Assembly: GCA_944372095.1 (NCBI GenBank)
Contig: CALVYG010000013.1
Location: forward strand, 1-35,885
Direction: 5' to 3'
DNA: 35,885 bases
Source: an uncultured Clostridia bacterium
Lineage (GTDB): Bacteria > Bacillota > Clostridia > Christensenellales > DTU072
Positions 7,643 to 15,709 of the stretch are shown piece by piece. Under the pieces are notes generated by a model. The model made no database searches. It saw only the letters and a list, made by a program, of their open reading frames with translations, and was not told where the DNA came from. The position numbers were made by a program, and so were the translations under genes. Each line of letters starts with the position of its first letter. Within the stretch, counting starts at the first letter, position 1.

Positions 7643-9010
7643 CTTGATTGCCGAGCGTATGTCCTCAACGGCCTTCGATACGCCTTTATTTGCAGCTATC
7701 TGACCGGCAATTTTGTCTCTCGAATATATTATAGTCGTATGGTCTCTTCCTCCGAATATCTGTCCGATACTTACAAGAGGAAGATTAAGCATTTCGCATA
7801 CGAGGTATATTGCCACCATTCTCGCTTCCACTATGTCTTTCGTTTTTTTCTTTCCGATGATGTCGGATGCGGGAATCCGGTAATAATCGCTTACGTAATT
7901 TATTATTTTGTCGCTGTCTATCTGTTCGGTATATTCGCTTTCTTTTTCTTTCAGCGCTTCTTTCGCTATTTCCATAGTAGGTTTGCGGTGGGTAAGATTG
8001 CAAAGCATTATTATTTTAAGAAGAGCTCCTTCGAGTTCTCTTATGTTTGTATTAACTTTTTCCGCAAGATAACATATTATGTCGTCGTCGAGTGTCTGAT
8101 TTGAGGATGAAAGTTTTTTCTTTATTATATTTATTCTCGTGTCAAGACTCGGCGCGGATATATCCGTCATTATTCCGCTTTCGAATCTCGAACGCAGTCT
8201 GTCTTCTATGTCGTTTATTTCTTTCGGCGGTCTGTCGCTCGAAAGAACTATTTGTTTTCCGTTTATGTAAAGGTCGTTGAAAATATGAAAAAATACTTCC
8301 TGTAATCCGCCTTTTTTCTGCATAAACTGTACGTCGTCCACCATTAAAACGTCGCATTGCGAATATTTTTTGCGGAAATTACGGTAAGAATCCTTATCCG
8401 TCGAATATTGATTAAGAGAAGCGAAATAATCGTTGCTTATTTTTTCCGCTGTGGTATAAATTACGTTCATATTCGGATTGTGTTCGAACAGATAATTTCC
8501 GATTGCGTGCAGAAGATGAGTTTTTCCGAGTCCTACTCCTCCGTAAATATAAAGCGGATTGAGAGTTAAAAGATTGGCGTTTGAACCCGGGCTCTGCGCT
8601 ACCGTCTGCGCGGCTACCGACGCAAATCTGTTATTGTCCGCTATTACGAAATTTTCAAACGTATATTTCGCTACGAACGGATTTTTTCTTTCTTCGGAAA
8701 TTTTTTCTTCTTTATTTTCTTTTTCTTCCGTATAATCTCCCGATTTTTCGAGTTGAGATTTGGTCATAAACACAAAATCGTCTACCGGAAGACCTATTGA
8801 ACGGGAAACGGTGCAGAACAATTCTCCGTAATGGCTTAACAGCGTATTTGCGGCGTTTTCGCTCGGAGCGATAAACGTCATCTGATTTGCAAATACCGAA
8901 TGGGGAATAAGCGGATGTATCCATAACATATATTCCGCGCTGCTTAATCTTATCGATAATTCGAGCTTTATTTTATTGCTGTAAAGCTCGGTTTTTTCTT
9001 TATTAGTCAT
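7634..9010 (-). CDS. dnaA: Chromosomal replication initiator protein DnaA
   Basis: 458 residues, typical length. An AAA+ ATPase that binds TTATCCACA boxes and melts the origin. Domain I (about 1-85, helicase loading) is followed by a short Glu/Lys-rich domain II, the AAA+ core with Walker A GGVGLGKTH (about 157-165) and Walker B DVLMVDDVQF, sensor RLRSRF, and domain IV with the box-recognition signature GGRDHTTI near residue 430. The last codons TGT GGA TAA are themselves a DnaA box. No Shine-Dalgarno is visible before the ATG, and a good -10 box ends only 8 nt before it, so the message may be leaderless. It sits downstream of rplM-rpsI but behind a terminator, so it probably has its own transcript. 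Confidence 0.98.
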   Translation of the reverse strand: MTNKEKTELYSNKIKLELSIRLSSAEYMLWIHPLIPHSVFANQMTFIAPSENAANTLLSHYGELFCTVSRSIGLPVDDFVFMTKSQLEKSGDYTEEKENKEEKISEERKNPFVAKYTFENFVIADNNRFASVAAQTVAQSPGSNANLLTLNPLYIYGGVGLGKTHLLHAIGNYLFEHNPNMNVIYTTAEKISNDYFASLNQYSTDKDSYRNFRKKYSQCDVLMVDDVQFMQKKGGLQEVFFHIFNDLYINGKQIVLSSDRPPKEINDIEDRLRSRFESGIMTDISAPSLDTRINIIKKKLSSSNQTLDDDIICYLAEKVNTNIRELEGALLKIIMLCNLTHRKPTMEIAKEALKEKESEYTEQIDSDKIINYVSDYYRIPASDIIGKKKTKDIVEARMVAIYLVCEMLNLPLVSIGQIFGGRDHTTIIYSRDKIAGQIAANKGVSKAVEDIRSAIKCG

Positions 9011-9018
9011 AATAAATT

Positions 9019-9047
9019 ATTATATCACACTATTTTTTCTTTTTCAA
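9019..9047 (-). promoter_or_regulatory. Promoter of dnaA, abutting the start codon
   Basis: Minus strand: TTGAAA (complement of 9042-9047), 17 bp, TATAAT (complement of 9019-9024), then AATTTATT and the ATG at 9010. The predicted start falls within a few bases of the ATG. No other good promoter is seen between the rpsI terminator and dnaA. Confidence 0.78.
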
Positions 9048-9100
9048 TCACTATTCCGCATTTATAAAAGTTATATAAATATATAAATTAAATTAAAATA

Positions 9101-9131
9101 AAACAGGTTGCCCTGAATAAGCAACCTGTTT
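9101..9131 (-). terminator. Terminator after rpsI
   Basis: Perfect 11-bp stem AAACAGGTTGC (9101-9111) with GCAACCTGTTT (9121-9131), followed on the minus strand by a T-rich tract. It separates the rplM-rpsI operon from dnaA. Confidence 0.9.
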
Positions 9132-9151
9132 TTGAATAACCGTAATGAATT

Positions 9152-9562
9152 TTATCTCTTTGAGAACTGAGGAGCTTTTCTTGCCTTGTGGAGACCGTAT
9201 TTCTTTCTTTCTTTCATTCTCGGGTCTCTTGTAAGGAATCCGGCTTTTTTAAGCTCGGGACGGAGAGTTTCGTCTGCTTCGCATAAAGCTCTCGCTATCC
9301 CGTGACGGATAGCTCCCGCCTGTCCGGTAAGTCCGCCGCCGTATACGTTTACGTTTACGTCGTATTTGTCCGCCGTTCCGGTAAGTTCAAGAGGTTGTTT
9401 CACTATAAATTTCTGAGCGTCGGTTTTGAAATATTCGTCCATCGGCTTTTTGTTGATAATTATTCCGTTTTCTCCGCCCGACGATATTCTCACTCTCGCT
9501 ATCGCTTTCTTTCTTCTTCCGACTCCCCAGAATTGGATTTTAACGTTTTTGGTTTTCTTCAT
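9152..9562 (-). CDS. rpsI: Small ribosomal subunit protein uS9
   Basis: 136 residues, full length for S9, whose C-terminal tail reaches the P-site tRNA. The family pattern is clear: [13 protein letters not shown] near the N-terminus, the [21 protein letters not shown] core, and the basic tail [21 protein letters not shown] lies upstream of the ATG. It follows rplM by 11 bp, the conserved rplM-rpsI pair, and ends at the 9101-9131 terminator. Its position directly upstream of dnaA is not the usual Firmicutes order, where rpmH is commonly next to dnaA. Confidence 0.98.
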   Translation of the reverse strand: MKKTKNVKIQFWGVGRRKKAIARVRISSGGENGIIINKKPMDEYFKTDAQKFIVKQPLELTGTADKYDVNVNVYGGGLTGQAGAIRHGIARALCEADETLRPELKKAGFLTRDPRMKERKKYGLHKARKAPQFSKR

Positions 9563-9573
9563 GGTTCACCTCT

Positions 9574-10005
9574 TTATTTCAAGCAAAGCTCTTTGGGCTG
9601 CTGCGCGCTGTGCGGATGTTCGCTTCCTTTATACACGAACAGTTTCTTTATCATACTTCTTCCGAGACTGTTTTTGGGAAGCATTCCCTTTACCGCTTTC
9701 GTCAGAGCAAAATCGCTCTTTTTTTCCATAAGTTTGTCGTATCTTATTTCTTTGAGTCCTCCGACGTATCCGGTATGGTAACGGTAGAATTTCTGTTCCG
9801 CTTTGTTTCCGGTAAGTACTATTTTGTCGGTATTGATTACGATTACATAATCGCCCGTATCGACGTTGGGAGTATAAACGGGCTTTGTTTTTCCTTTTAA
9901 TACAGATGCTACCTGAGAAGCGACTCTGCCGAGAGGCAGTCCGGCGGCGTCAACGACGTACCAGTCTCTTTTAACTTCCGCAGGTTTTGCCATATAAGAC
10001 TTCAT
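9574..10005 (-). CDS. rplM: Large ribosomal subunit protein uL13
   Basis: 143 residues, full length for L13, an early-assembly protein of the 50S subunit. Recognisable segments are [18 protein letters not shown] near the N-terminus, [16 protein letters not shown], the [14 protein letters not shown] motif and the [12 protein letters not shown] segment with the basic C-terminal region. AAGGAG lies about 8 nt before the ATG. First gene of the rplM-rpsI operon, with a leader of about 85 nt that may carry autoregulation. Confidence 0.98.
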   Translation of the reverse strand: MKSYMAKPAEVKRDWYVVDAAGLPLGRVASQVASVLKGKTKPVYTPNVDTGDYVIVINTDKIVLTGNKAEQKFYRYHTGYVGGLKEIRYDKLMEKKSDFALTKAVKGMLPKNSLGRSMIKKLFVYKGSEHPHSAQQPKELCLK

Positions 10006-10127
10006 GGTAAAACTCCTTTATTTTTGTAAATTGTTTACTTGACCGAGCTTATCGCGGCGAGGGGCTAATTCACCATAATAATTCAGTTTTGCCTAAACAT
10101 AATAATACAACCGTTTTGTTTTGTCAA
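10006..10127 (-). promoter_or_regulatory. rplM promoter and 5' leader
   Basis: Minus strand TTGACA (complement of 10122-10127), 17 bp, TATTAT (complement of 10099-10104), with a start near 10092. The leader of about 85 nt contains a GC-rich stretch (about 10045-10065) in an otherwise AT-rich sequence. L13 operons of Firmicutes often have an autoregulatory L13 leader RNA; whether this folds into that motif could not be confirmed by eye. Confidence 0.68.
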
Positions 10128-10168
10128 CGGTTTTTTATCCGTTTTTGCTATTTATCCGCGTTTTTTTA

Positions 10169-11604
10169 TTATTTGCCTATCCATTTATGCCATTTTCGCG
10201 TGTTTCCGGATTTTAAGTAATCTTCGTATATGAGTTTTTCCAACTTTTCCGTTTCCTCTTTATTCAGCTTTTCTTTTCCGTATGCGTACAGTAAATCGCT
10301 TTGTTTTGAAGCGGAAAAGGTCTTGAAATCGTAATTTTCTTTTTCGAATTTTTCGGCAAGTTCCGAAAATATTTCGCTCGGTTTTATTTTCGACGAAAGA
10401 AAATTTATGCTTCCGTCGAATCTGTGAGAATTGTAATATATGTCTAAAAATTTAACGGTTTTTTTGAGCTGTTTCAAATCTTCCGCACTCATACGCGGCG
10501 AAGATACTATTTCGTACGGAGGAAACTCGTTTACCGTATAGCCGTCGCAGGAAAAGGATAAAGGACTTCCTTTCAGTATTTTAAGAAAACCTGCCTGTAA
10601 ACAATCGGGTTTAAGATTGAACAGTCTGTCGAAACCTTTCAGAAATTCGGCTTTCGATTCGTACGGAAGACCTGCAATAAGGTCTGCGTGAACGTGTACG
10701 TTTCCGCTTTTTATCAGGCGCGAAATGTTTTCGTCGGCTATGTCGTTATTTGTATGTCGGTTTACTCCGTCGAGAGTTTCTTTCTTATAACTCTGTATCC
10801 CCGTTTCAAACTGAAAAAGTCCTTTCGGAGCGCGCTCTGTTACGGAAAACAATTCTTCGTCGAACAGTTCGGGAGACATTTCGAAATGGAACCTCGTTCC
10901 GCTCGAACCGTATTTTTCGATAAGATAAGAAAATATCGTTGCGGCGCGTTTTTTATCGTAATTGAAAGTTCGGTCAACAAGCTTTACAAGGCGCGGAGAA
11001 AAAGACATTATTTTATCGAAATCCGAAAAAATTCTGTCAAGAGAAAAACTCCTTACTCCCGACGATTTTCCGCTCATACAGTACGAGCAGAAAAACGGAC
11101 ACCCGCGGCAGGTTTCCATATATATTATTTTGTTTTCGCGCGCAAGGGAAAGATATTCGTCTGTATAAGGACTTTTTATACTGTTTAAGTCTTTTACGGT
11201 TCCCGAATCTATAATTAAAGGAGAACTTACGGACGAATTGTTTATTTTTTCCAAAAGCTGTCCGAACGCGAAATCCCCTTCGCCGCGGAGAATGAAGTCG
11301 CTTTTCCCGATGAGGCTTCCGTCGTCGGATTCCGCCTCGTATCCCCCGAGTACGATTTTCGTCATAGGCAGGGATTTTTTTATCTCCGGAAGTAATTTTT
11401 TATGTACGAAATATTGAAAATATAACAGGAAAAAGCCAATACGTCGGGTGCGGAATTTATTATATATGCGAGAGTTTTTTCAATATTTACGTTGACGTTG
11501 GTTTCGTAAATTTCCACGGGTAACGGAGAGTTTGCCGCAAGATATCTCGGTGCAAGCAATGTATGGACGTAACTTGATGACAGCGCGACGAATAAAGTTT
11601 TCAT
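10169..11604 (-). pseudogene. B12-binding-domain radical SAM protein, split by a one-base frameshift
   Basis: Two reading frames form one protein. The N-terminal part (11604-11380, 74 residues, MKTLFVALSSSYVHT to FSCYIFNISYIK) is the start of a cobalamin-binding domain. The rest (from about 11405 down to 10169) continues in the next frame through LGGYEAE and RGEGDFAF to the radical SAM cluster CPFFCSYC, and ends in a domain like DUF4080. Restoring one A in the six-A run (plus-strand T-run 11396-11401) joins them as ...SYIKKLLPEIKKSLPMTK..., a natural family sequence. Proteins of this kind use a 4Fe-4S cluster and S-adenosylmethionine, often with methylcobalamin; the substrate is unknown. The 5' part overlaps the HAD gene by 4 bp (ATGA), so the pair was translationally coupled. 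This may be a real mutation, a sequencing error, or -1 frameshifting at A AAA AAT. Confidence 0.85.
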
Positions 11605-12239
11605 ATAAAAGAAAGCGTCCTTTCCGCGTCCGAAAAATCTTTAATTACGGGAATGTCGTCGCGGAACAGGAATTCTCCTACGCCTATAACCGAAAATCCG
11701 CCTTTCAGCGCGCCTTCGACGCCCGAAACCGAATCTTCGAATACGACGCATTCGGCAGGACTCAGATTGAGTTTTTTCGCCGCGACGAGAAAAACTTCCG
11801 GGTCGGGTTTCTTTTTCGCGACTTCTGTTCCGTCCGCTACCGCGTCGAAATATTTTCCGAGGTTAAGAACGCTAATGTTTTTTCCCGCGTTCTCCGACGA
11901 CGACGCAACCGCCGTCTTTCCGCCTTTCTCACGGATTTTTATTAAAAATTCTTTTATGCCCTTTATAAGATTTTTTTCGCCCAATCCTTCCGTGAGAGAG
12001 GAAAACAACGCGCTTTTTTCTTCCGACATTTTTGCGTACAGTTCTTCCGTATAAACTTTTCCAGATTTTTCAACGATATATTCGATAACGGGTTTTCTTC
12101 CTCTGCTTTGAAAAACCGAATACTCCTCGCGCGTAAAATTTATTCCCGCATTTTCGGCAACGGTTTTCCACGCAAGATAATGGTATTTTTCCGTGTCGCA
12201 TATCACGCCGTCAAAATCGAATATGAATCCTTTTTTCAT
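11601..12239 (-). CDS. HAD-superfamily hydrolase, beta-phosphoglucomutase/phosphatase type
   Basis: 212 residues. The four HAD motifs are visible: nucleophile and acid/base aspartates in FDFDGVICDTE near residues 6-15, the Ser/Thr motif VASSSENAG, Lys in the KKKPDPEVF region, and VFEDSVSGVEGA with the final acidic residues. The helical cap inserted after motif I places it in subfamily IA near beta-phosphoglucomutase and phosphoglycolate/sugar phosphatases; the exact substrate cannot be read from sequence. I chose the ATG at 12239 over upstream starts because the protein then begins MKKGFIFDFDG, just before motif I. No Shine-Dalgarno is present and a -10-like TAAAAT sits 7 nt upstream, suggesting a leaderless message. 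It overlaps the following radical SAM gene by 4 bp. Confidence 0.9.
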   Translation of the reverse strand: MKKGFIFDFDGVICDTEKYHYLAWKTVAENAGINFTREEYSVFQSRGRKPVIEYIVEKSGKVYTEELYAKMSEEKSALFSSLTEGLGEKNLIKGIKEFLIKIREKGGKTAVASSSENAGKNISVLNLGKYFDAVADGTEVAKKKPDPEVFLVAAKKLNLSPAECVVFEDSVSGVEGALKGGFSVIGVGEFLFRDDIPVIKDFSDAERTLSFI

Positions 12240-12246
12240 ATTAAAA

Positions 12247-12275
12247 ATTTTATCACATACCGTAAAAATTGTAAA
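12247..12275 (-). promoter_or_regulatory. Promoter of the HAD gene, abutting the start codon
   Basis: Minus strand TTTACA (complement of 12270-12275), 17 bp, TAAAAT (complement of 12247-12252), 7 nt before the ATG. The bases before the -10 box (TGTGA) match those at the dnaA promoter. Confidence 0.6.
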
Positions 12276-12302
12276 ATATGTCAAACTAAATTATTATAAT
12301 GC

Positions 12303-12331
12303 TTGCAGAAAGAAAAGATATTATATATAAT
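12303..12331 (+). promoter_or_regulatory. Promoter of luxS
   Basis: TTGCAG (12303-12308), 17 bp, TATAAT (12326-12331). A start near 12338 leaves a short leader with GGGAG at 12350-12354, 7 nt before the ATG. Confidence 0.75.
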
Positions 12332-12361
12332 TGTGTGGAAAAATAAAAAGGGAGAATAAAA

Positions 12362-12877
12362 ATGGAGACAATACCCAGTTTCAAAATAGACCATCTCAGA
12401 CTGAAAGCAGGATTGTACGTTGCGAGAAGAGACCTTCTGGGTGACGAAATGATTACGACTTTCGATATAAGAATGAAACGGCCGTATCACGAAGAAGTAA
12501 TGAGTACGGGAAGTATACACGCGCTCGAACACATCTGCGCGACGTATATGCGTAACGACGAACTCTGGGGAAGAAGAATCATCTATTTCGGACCGATGGG
12601 ATGCAGAACGGGATTTTATCTTATCGTCGCCGGCGAAGCCGATACCGATACGATTTTTCCGCTTATCGAAAGAACTTTCGATTACGTTTCCGAATTCGAA
12701 GGTGAAATTCCCGGCGCCACGCCGAAAGAATGCGGTTATTGCGTCGATATGGATTTAGAAGAAGCAAAGCGTGACGCCGCGCTCTATTACAATCTCCTTA
12801 TAGACGCTAAAAAAGAAAACTTCAACTATCCGAAACCGCGCAAAAAGAAAGGAGAACAGGCGGATAAAAACAGCTGA
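12362..12877 (+). CDS. luxS: S-ribosylhomocysteine lyase LuxS
   Basis: 171 residues. Cleaves S-ribosylhomocysteine to homocysteine and DPD, the precursor of the autoinducer AI-2, in the activated methyl cycle. The metal ligands are His53 and His57 (HALEH) and Cys124 (PKECGY), and the catalytic Cys81 is in GPMGCRTGFY, each within a few residues of the Bacillus positions. The C-terminus ends in a Lys-rich tail a little longer than usual. It is the first gene of a two-gene operon with the exporter-like gene that starts 2 bp after its stop. Pfs (SAH nucleosidase) is not in the window. Confidence 0.97.
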   Translation: METIPSFKIDHLRLKAGLYVARRDLLGDEMITTFDIRMKRPYHEEVMSTGSIHALEHICATYMRNDELWGRRIIYFGPMGCRTGFYLIVAGEADTDTIFPLIERTFDYVSEFEGEIPGATPKECGYCVDMDLEEAKRDAALYYNLLIDAKKENFNYPKPRKKKGEQADKNS

Positions 12878-12879
12878 AA

Positions 12880-13800
12880 ATGAAAAAAGCAAGCGGAGTG
12901 ATATTTTTACTGTGCGCCGCGCTGCTTTGGGGAGTGGCGTTTGTCGCGCAGGACGTGGGCCTCGATTATATCGGGCCTTTTACTTTTAACGCCGTAAGAT
13001 GTTTTTTAGGCGGCGTAGCTCTTTCTCTCATCTCGCTCGTTAACAAACTTATAAAAAAAAGAAAACGTTCCGATGAAATTTCCGATGAGTCGAAAAAGAA
13101 AAACCGTAAATATCTCTTAATCGGCGGATTGGTATGCGGAGCGGTTATGGCGTGCGCCACAAATTTTCAGCAGGTCGGACTCGTTTATACCACCGCGGGA
13201 AAATCGGGATTTATCACCGCCTGTTATATCGTTCTCGTTCCCGTTATCGGGTTGTTTTTCCGTAAAAAATGTCCGATTACCGTATGGATTGCCGTCGCCA
13301 TGGCGGTCGTCGGGTTATATTTTCTTTGTCTTTCAAACGGATTCAAAGGTTTCAATAAAGGGGACGCGCTCACTTTCTGCTGTACCGTCGCGTTCGCGTT
13401 CCATATTATTGCAGTGGATTATTTCGTATCGAGAACCGACGCGATTGACCTTGCCTGTCTTCAATGTTTCGTCTGTTCCGCAATCAGCGCAATTTTTATG
13501 TTTGCGTTCGAAAAACCCTCCTTGGACGGATTGCTCGACGCTTATATTCCGTTGCTTTATACCGGCGTTCTCAGCGCCGGCGTCGCTTATATGTTCCAGA
13601 TTCTCGGGCAGAAACGCCTTAAACCCACCGTCGCTTCGATTGTTATGAGTCTCGAATCCGTCGTAAGCGTCATTGCAGCCTGGCTTATTCTCAATCAGGC
13701 TCTGTCAACAAGGGAAATTATAGGGTGCGTGATTATTTTCGCGGCTATTATCCTCGCTCAGATTCCGGAGAAAAAAAGAACCGTTAAGGTCCTTTATTGA
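12880..13800 (+). CDS. EamA/DMT-family membrane transporter
   Basis: 306 residues with about ten hydrophobic segments in two repeats of five, the architecture of the drug/metabolite transporter superfamily (EamA, RhaT-like). The first repeat begins GVIFLLCAALLWGVAFVAQD and the second near residue 160. A basic cytoplasmic loop rich in Lys/Arg lies around residues 62-86. Members export amino acids, nucleotides or other metabolites; the substrate is not predictable here. The start codon follows the luxS stop by 2 bp, indicating translational coupling. That linkage hints at a metabolite of the methyl cycle such as homocysteine or methionine, but this is inference only. Confidence 0.88.
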   Translation: MKKASGVIFLLCAALLWGVAFVAQDVGLDYIGPFTFNAVRCFLGGVALSLISLVNKLIKKRKRSDEISDESKKKNRKYLLIGGLVCGAVMACATNFQQVGLVYTTAGKSGFITACYIVLVPVIGLFFRKKCPITVWIAVAMAVVGLYFLCLSNGFKGFNKGDALTFCCTVAFAFHIIAVDYFVSRTDAIDLACLQCFVCSAISAIFMFAFEKPSLDGLLDAYIPLLYTGVLSAGVAYMFQILGQKRLKPTVASIVMSLESVVSVIAAWLILNQALSTREIIGCVIIFAAIILAQIPEKKRTVKVLY

Positions 13801-13906
13801 TAATTTTTTCGTTTTTTATTTATCAAAAAAATTCAAATTCTTATCTTTTACAATTATCGGTAAAAAAAGCTTTTTTACAAAAAACAATACGCGGCGTTCA
13901 ACCGTT

Positions 13907-14443
13907 TCAAGAACAGAAAACGTCGTCTAAAACGACGTCCGTTTCTTCCGTGGGAACGAAAAGAAATTTTTGTTCAACAAAAGCGAGCCCGATTTTTTTA
14001 CAGGTTTTTCCTTGAAGAAATCTGTCGTAAAAACCTTTTCCGCGCCCCAGTCTGCGGTTGTTTCCGTCAAATGCAACGAGGGGAACAAATATTACGTCAA
14101 ACTCGGTTTCGGTTTCTTCACTTTGCGGTTCGGATATCCCGAACGCCCCTTTCTTGTATACTGTCAAAGGATTGATTAAACGGAATACGAGAGAATCGTT
14201 TTCCACGGTCGGAGCATAAACTTTTTTATTCAGTCCGAATAAGCCGTCGATGAGAAGTCCGGTGGAAAGTTCGGTTCCGAAAGACATATATACCGCTATT
14301 TTCGTATAGTTTCCCGATTGAATGAAATTCAATGCTTTTTCGGTAACCGCACGTTCTTTTTCTTTGCGGTTTTTTATATCGGATAACGCTTTTTTTGCTT
14401 CCGCGCGCAATGCGGATTTATCGGTAAAAGTGTTACTTTTCAT
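13907..14443 (-). CDS. 5-formyltetrahydrofolate cyclo-ligase
   Basis: 178 residues. ATP-dependent conversion of 5-formyl-THF to 5,10-methenyl-THF in one-carbon metabolism. Family features are the N-terminal basic helix (KSALRAEAKKALSDI), VAVYMSFGTE-like strand IAVYMSFGTEL, and the signature VPLVAFDGNNRRLGRGKGFYDR near residues 120-145, whose Gly-rich loop binds ATP. The chosen ATG at 14443 overlaps the larA stop in an ATGA arrangement; an ATG four codons earlier is possible. Last gene of the gap-pgk-larA operon, with no obvious metabolic link to glycolysis. The 106 bp beyond it hold only AT-rich sequence. Confidence 0.93.
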   Translation of the reverse strand: MKSNTFTDKSALRAEAKKALSDIKNRKEKERAVTEKALNFIQSGNYTKIAVYMSFGTELSTGLLIDGLFGLNKKVYAPTVENDSLVFRLINPLTVYKKGAFGISEPQSEETETEFDVIFVPLVAFDGNNRRLGRGKGFYDRFLQGKTCKKIGLAFVEQKFLFVPTEETDVVLDDVFCS

Positions 14444-15690
14444 TCCGAAAGACATACGGGAAGAGTGCTTCCGCCGTAAGGCATTACGGTAACGGACGAG
14501 TTTTCGCCTTTGATACGCGTGGCTTCCTTAAACGCGGATTCTACTGACGGGAACGGAATCAGTCCCGTTTTCGAAACGACAGACGGGTTCATTTCTCCCA
14601 CAAAGAAGATTTTTGCTTTTTTCCCGGCAAGAGCCACCGCGGCGGCTTTATGTCCGCCGAGAACGAAGTTGCGCTTGATTTCGGTTATTCGCTTTGACGG
14701 GGTATATTCCGTCATCCATTTTTCAAACACCGAGGAACCGAATCCTTCTCCGCATTCTGCTACCCAGACGATTATTCCGCCTTTTTTTACGGCGTGTACG
14801 GCGTTGTCCAACGCTTTCTGCGCCTGATACATATTTAGGTCTTTCGGGTATCCTCCCGACGATACCACCACTATGTCCGACGGATGCGCCATCGTTATTT
14901 TGTAGAACCCGTCTAAAAATTTACATCCTTCGCGGTGGGCTTTTATTACGTCGCCGCAAAAACATTTTACGATGTTCTTTTTTTCGTCAAGCACGACGTT
15001 TACTATAAACGCGACTTTCAGGAATTTCAGACATACTTCTTCCGAATCTTTTCTTACGGGGCTGTCGATATTTCCCGTACGCGCTTCGGGAAGTACCATC
15101 ATTGAATGATTGTTCCTGATGGCGTTTTTCGTGGAAACCCCGGGCATTACCGCCTTGCTTCCCCCGCTGTATCCCGCAAAATAATGGTATTCTATATTTC
15201 CCAGCGCGATGATTTTATCTGCCTTCGCTACCGGACGGAAAATTTCAACGGGTGTTCCCGAACTTGTCGTTCCGAGATTTTCCACATCGTCGTCGTCGCT
15301 GTCAAGCAGCGTGTAACCGTTATATATTTCTTCTCCGACGAGGTATTTTTTTTCTTCTTCGGTATGCTTTCTGTGACTGCCGAGGGCGAAAACTATGATT
15401 ATGTTTTCCTTTTTCACGCCCGCTTTTTCGAGCCGCGAAAGAACGGGCGGCAGTACTTTTTTACTCGGCATCGGACGGGTTCTGTCGCTTGTTATGACGG
15501 CGACCGTGTCGCCGGCGGTTACGATATTTTCCAGTCTGTCCGTTCCGAACGGATTGTCTAACGCGCGTTCGATTTCTTCGGTTTCGTCCGTTTCCCGTTC
15601 TTTTTCGTCGGGAACCAACACGCCGTTAAGGCGTGAAGAAGGAACGCCGAAAGGAATTTTCGTTTTTCCGTAGCCGAGTTCGATTGTCAT
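14440..15690 (-). CDS. LarA-family nickel-pincer (lactate racemase-like) protein
   Basis: 416 residues, normal for LarA. LarA racemises lactate using a nickel-pincer nucleotide bound to a lysine. The equivalents of the Lactiplantibacillus LarA residues are present: His106 (GSHRKH), His169 (EYHYFAGYSGG), the cofactor lysine Lys179 (GGSKAVMPG) and His195 (RNNH). Many bacterial homologues act on 2-hydroxy acids other than lactate, so the substrate is open. The larB, larC and larE cofactor genes are not in the window. GGGGG lies before the ATG. The gene is 19 bp downstream of pgk in one operon with gap, pgk and the cyclo-ligase, so its product may draw on a glycolytic intermediate such as a glycerate or lactate; that is inference. 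Confidence 0.9.
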   Translation of the reverse strand: MTIELGYGKTKIPFGVPSSRLNGVLVPDEKERETDETEEIERALDNPFGTDRLENIVTAGDTVAVITSDRTRPMPSKKVLPPVLSRLEKAGVKKENIIIVFALGSHRKHTEEEKKYLVGEEIYNGYTLLDSDDDDVENLGTTSSGTPVEIFRPVAKADKIIALGNIEYHYFAGYSGGSKAVMPGVSTKNAIRNNHSMMVLPEARTGNIDSPVRKDSEEVCLKFLKVAFIVNVVLDEKKNIVKCFCGDVIKAHREGCKFLDGFYKITMAHPSDIVVVSSGGYPKDLNMYQAQKALDNAVHAVKKGGIIVWVAECGEGFGSSVFEKWMTEYTPSKRITEIKRNFVLGGHKAAAVALAGKKAKIFFVGEMNPSVVSKTGLIPFPSVESAFKEATRIKGENSSVTVMPYGGSTLPVCLSE

Positions 15691-15709
15691 AGCTTAGCCC
15701 CCTTTCCGT

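Noticed and set aside
13860..13878. Terminator between the DMT gene and the cyclo-ligase (GTAAAAAA/TTTTTTAC)
   Set aside because: A weak A-T stem without a proper tail; convergent termination is likely somewhere here but this site is not convincing.
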